Source of the DNA: Candidatus Anammoxibacter sp.
Lineage (GTDB): Bacteria; Planctomycetota; Brocadiia; Brocadiales; Anammoxibacteraceae
Reading direction: 5' to 3'
NCBI GenBank assembly: GCA_021777105.1
Contig: JAIQZQ010000029.1
Coordinates: 164,506-228,505 of the forward strand
Length of the DNA stretch: 64,000 nucleotides
Part shown: one piece after another, positions 62,537 to 64,000 of the stretch
Numbering within the stretch: the stretch's first letter is position 1
Layout of the letters: each line of letters opens with the position of its first letter
Notes under the pieces: model-generated
What the model saw: only the letters and a program-made list of their open reading frames with translations
The model's database searches: none
What the model was told of the DNA's origin: nothing
Translations under genes and position numbers: made by a program

Positions 62537-63150
62537 ACAAATAAACGGATAAGTCATTTTTCCACCGGCATAGCCGGTGGCTTGATTATAGCCCTATAAG
62601 GGCCGATTACTTGCCCCCCTTAAGGGGATAAACGGTAGCGCACACCTGTTCATTTAAAGCGAACAGGAAAACACACTTAGTAAAAAACATCTTTTACATT
62701 TTTATGCGCATGATACGAGCGTCCCCTAAAAGGGGAGATATCAATCAGTTTGTATACTGAAACCTATTAGGCGTTCTCTTACTGAAGCCGTATATTGCGC
62801 AACGAGATAATACCGCAGCCTTATGATTCCCTGAAATGATAGGGATTAACAGTTATTGCATGTATCTTTTAAATCTCAAATGCCATAGGAACAAATGACT
62901 CATTTTGTTTCAATTGAATGCTAAAACTTTCCTAATATAGTTTTCCATTCTTTAACTTATACCTTCTTAATCAATGATTTGGAAATATTGTACAGCATAG
63001 CTCTTTTTATAATGTGTGCTTATTTTTTTCAGATAAAAATATTCCCTGAAAACATAAATCGGTAAATCAGACTAAATTGTTGCTTATTATAAATACTTCA
63101 GCATAGCTTTTGCTATTCACACCCGCATAGCGGGTGGTTTAGCTTTGTAA
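62537..63150. repeat. Intergenic field of small hairpins
   Basis: Successive perfect hairpins: CCACCGGC-ATA-GCCGGTGG (62562-62580), GCCCTATAAGGGC (62591-62603), CCCCTTAAGGGG (62616-62627), CCTGTTC/GAACAGG (62645-62667), TCCCCTAAAAGGGGA (62722-62736) and ACCCGC-ATA-GCGGGT (63121-63135). They resemble ends of IS200/IS605-type or REP-like elements. No gene. Confidence 0.65.
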
Positions 63151-63713
63151 TTAAATGATGACGACCAAGTCTCTGTGTACCCGGTATTTGAAAGCATTGA
63201 TATCTCGCCTATTGTAAAATTGCGAGACGAACCTTTACGAAAAACATCTTTTATTCTTGATGTGCATTTAGGCAGATTGGCTAAAATGCTTAGAATGCTT
63301 GGATTTGATACTTTTTATAGAAATGACTATGATGATCCGGAAATTATTCAACAAGGCCTTAAAGAGAACCGTATTATCCTTACCAGAGACCGTCTTATGC
63401 TTAACATAAAAGAAGTTTTACTCATGAGTATTACATTCGGTCAACTGATCTGGAAACGCAACTTAAAGAGGTTATTAAAAGGTTTGATCTAAAATCAGGC
63501 ATAAAACCTTTCTATAGATGCACAATCTGCAATAGTTTAATTAATGCAGTTAAAAAGGGGGAAATTTTAGAAAAGCTTGAGCTAAAAATCCGGTTATATT
63601 TTAACGAATTTTATAGGTGTGGCGGGCGCTACAAAATCTATTGGAAAGGTTCCCATTATGATCAATTGAAAAAGCTGTTAGAAAAGATTCAAAATGAGTT
63701 TTGTTCTTACTAG
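63151..63713 (+). pseudogene. Mut7-C RNase, 5'-truncated and frameshifted
   Basis: Frame one (63151-about 63415) reads LNDDDQVSVYPVFESIDISP, then FILDVHLGRLAKMLRMLGFD and RIILTRDRLML, the Mut7-C PIN-like RNase domain. The remaining domain continues in another frame (THEYYIRSTDLETQLKEVIK, then FYRCTICNSLI with the zinc-ribbon Cys) to a TAG at 63711-63713. One T too few in the run 63416-63419 explains the shift. The first residues are the end of the usual N-terminal ubiquitin-like domain, whose remainder is replaced by the hairpin repeat field. Confidence 0.8.
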
Positions 63714-64000
63714 AAAAAAATCTAGTGACAGATCTTGAAAACAGAATATGCGTATTGTCTAATCAATTACAAAACAAGCGCCAATACTTAATAATCAAGA
63801 TGTTACTCTGGGCTCGCTCCTTAATTGTTTCCCTTAAAACGTTCTTCCCATTTTCCATTATCATAGATTTTCATGGTTGTGAATTACCCCTAATATCAAG
63901 AGGTCGAATCGGCTGAAAAGCGTAATTTTAGTTTCTGCCCAATTTGTGAACACCCTTTCTGTTTAAACATGTCTAACTGTGTTAATAACAATGGCAAATT
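63714..64000. other. Window edge, no clear gene
   Basis: A frame near 63885-64000 reads EKRNFSFCPICEHPFCLNMS and runs off the end; Cys spacing suggests a zinc finger, but no start or upstream domain can be fixed. Confidence 0.3.

Noticed and set aside
63701..63916. 71-aa frame near the window end
   Set aside because: Overlaps the end of the Mut7-C remnant, with no family signal and several better explanations as decayed sequence.

Overview
The window comes from the chromosome of a Gram-negative-type bacterium with low to moderate GC. Evidence includes lipoprotein signal peptides, a Tat signal, periplasmic Cache sensors, a menaquinone/ubiquinone methyltransferase and an anaerobic-type hydroxylamine reductase (hcp) behind an FNR/HcpR-like box. 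Housekeeping genes (def, fmt, rpsT, maf, ubiE/menG, tRNA-Gln) sit between long intergenic stretches full of dispersed repeats, small MITE-like elements and toxin-antitoxin fragments. That texture fits an uncultured or slow-growing environmental lineage. The sequence alone does not fix the phylum.

Layout. 0.1-3.4 kb: an Rpn-type nuclease and a run of antitoxin genes and decayed TA modules. 3.6-4.3 kb: a repeat field with a MITE nested inside one repeat copy and a 10-bp target duplication. 4.4-8.8 kb: two tandem paralogues joining a Cache sensor to what looks like a pentameric ligand-gated ion channel; the second is frameshifted. 9-14.5 kb: Ig-like repeat protein, cupin, YVTN propeller, hemerythrin-like and STAS-PilZ proteins. 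14.9-18.2 kb: a minus-strand operon of DUF362 protein, MTA/MTI-type phosphorylase and amidohydrolase (nucleoside salvage). 18.4-21 kb: PIN, Phd, HicB and MazEF modules. 21-24.7 kb: homocysteine methyltransferase, hcp, ACT-domain regulator. 25-31 kb: secreted proteins, twin Uma2 nucleases, RsmC-like methyltransferase, Maf. 31.3-34.4 kb: a coiled-coil/lipoprotein operon of unknown role. 35-41.5 kb: B12-radical SAM enzyme, tandem GAF protein, Sco-like protein, and signalling genes including a REC-PP2C phosphatase next to an HATPase-STAS protein (partner switching). 41.6-46 kb: DUF116-fmt-def operon, rpsT, HDAC-like hydrolase, ubiE/menG.

From 46.2 to 61.6 kb an integrated element lies in the 3' end of tRNA-Gln(CTG). 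It has a 59-bp exact direct repeat at both ends, a tyrosine integrase and excisionase at the tRNA side, and a phage/satellite-like replication block (RepO-like initiator, DnaB, SF2 helicase). It also carries a serine recombinase with a structured leader and a cargo block of unrecognised genes (HEPN-like pair, a 595-aa tail-anchored protein, a winged-helix protein). No capsid, tail or conjugation genes are visible, so it looks like a satellite or integrative plasmid.

The most unusual signal is at the right end (61.1-62.5 kb). Two copies of a promoter plus a two-hairpin leader RNA occur, whose differences keep base pairing. One is followed by an intact NYN-domain RNase gene and carries a perfect 50-bp palindrome over its -10 box. 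The other is fused to only the last 22 codons of such a gene. The sequence just outside the right att site resembles the element's own left end, suggesting tandem insertion of related elements. The window ends in a truncated and frameshifted Mut7-C RNase gene.
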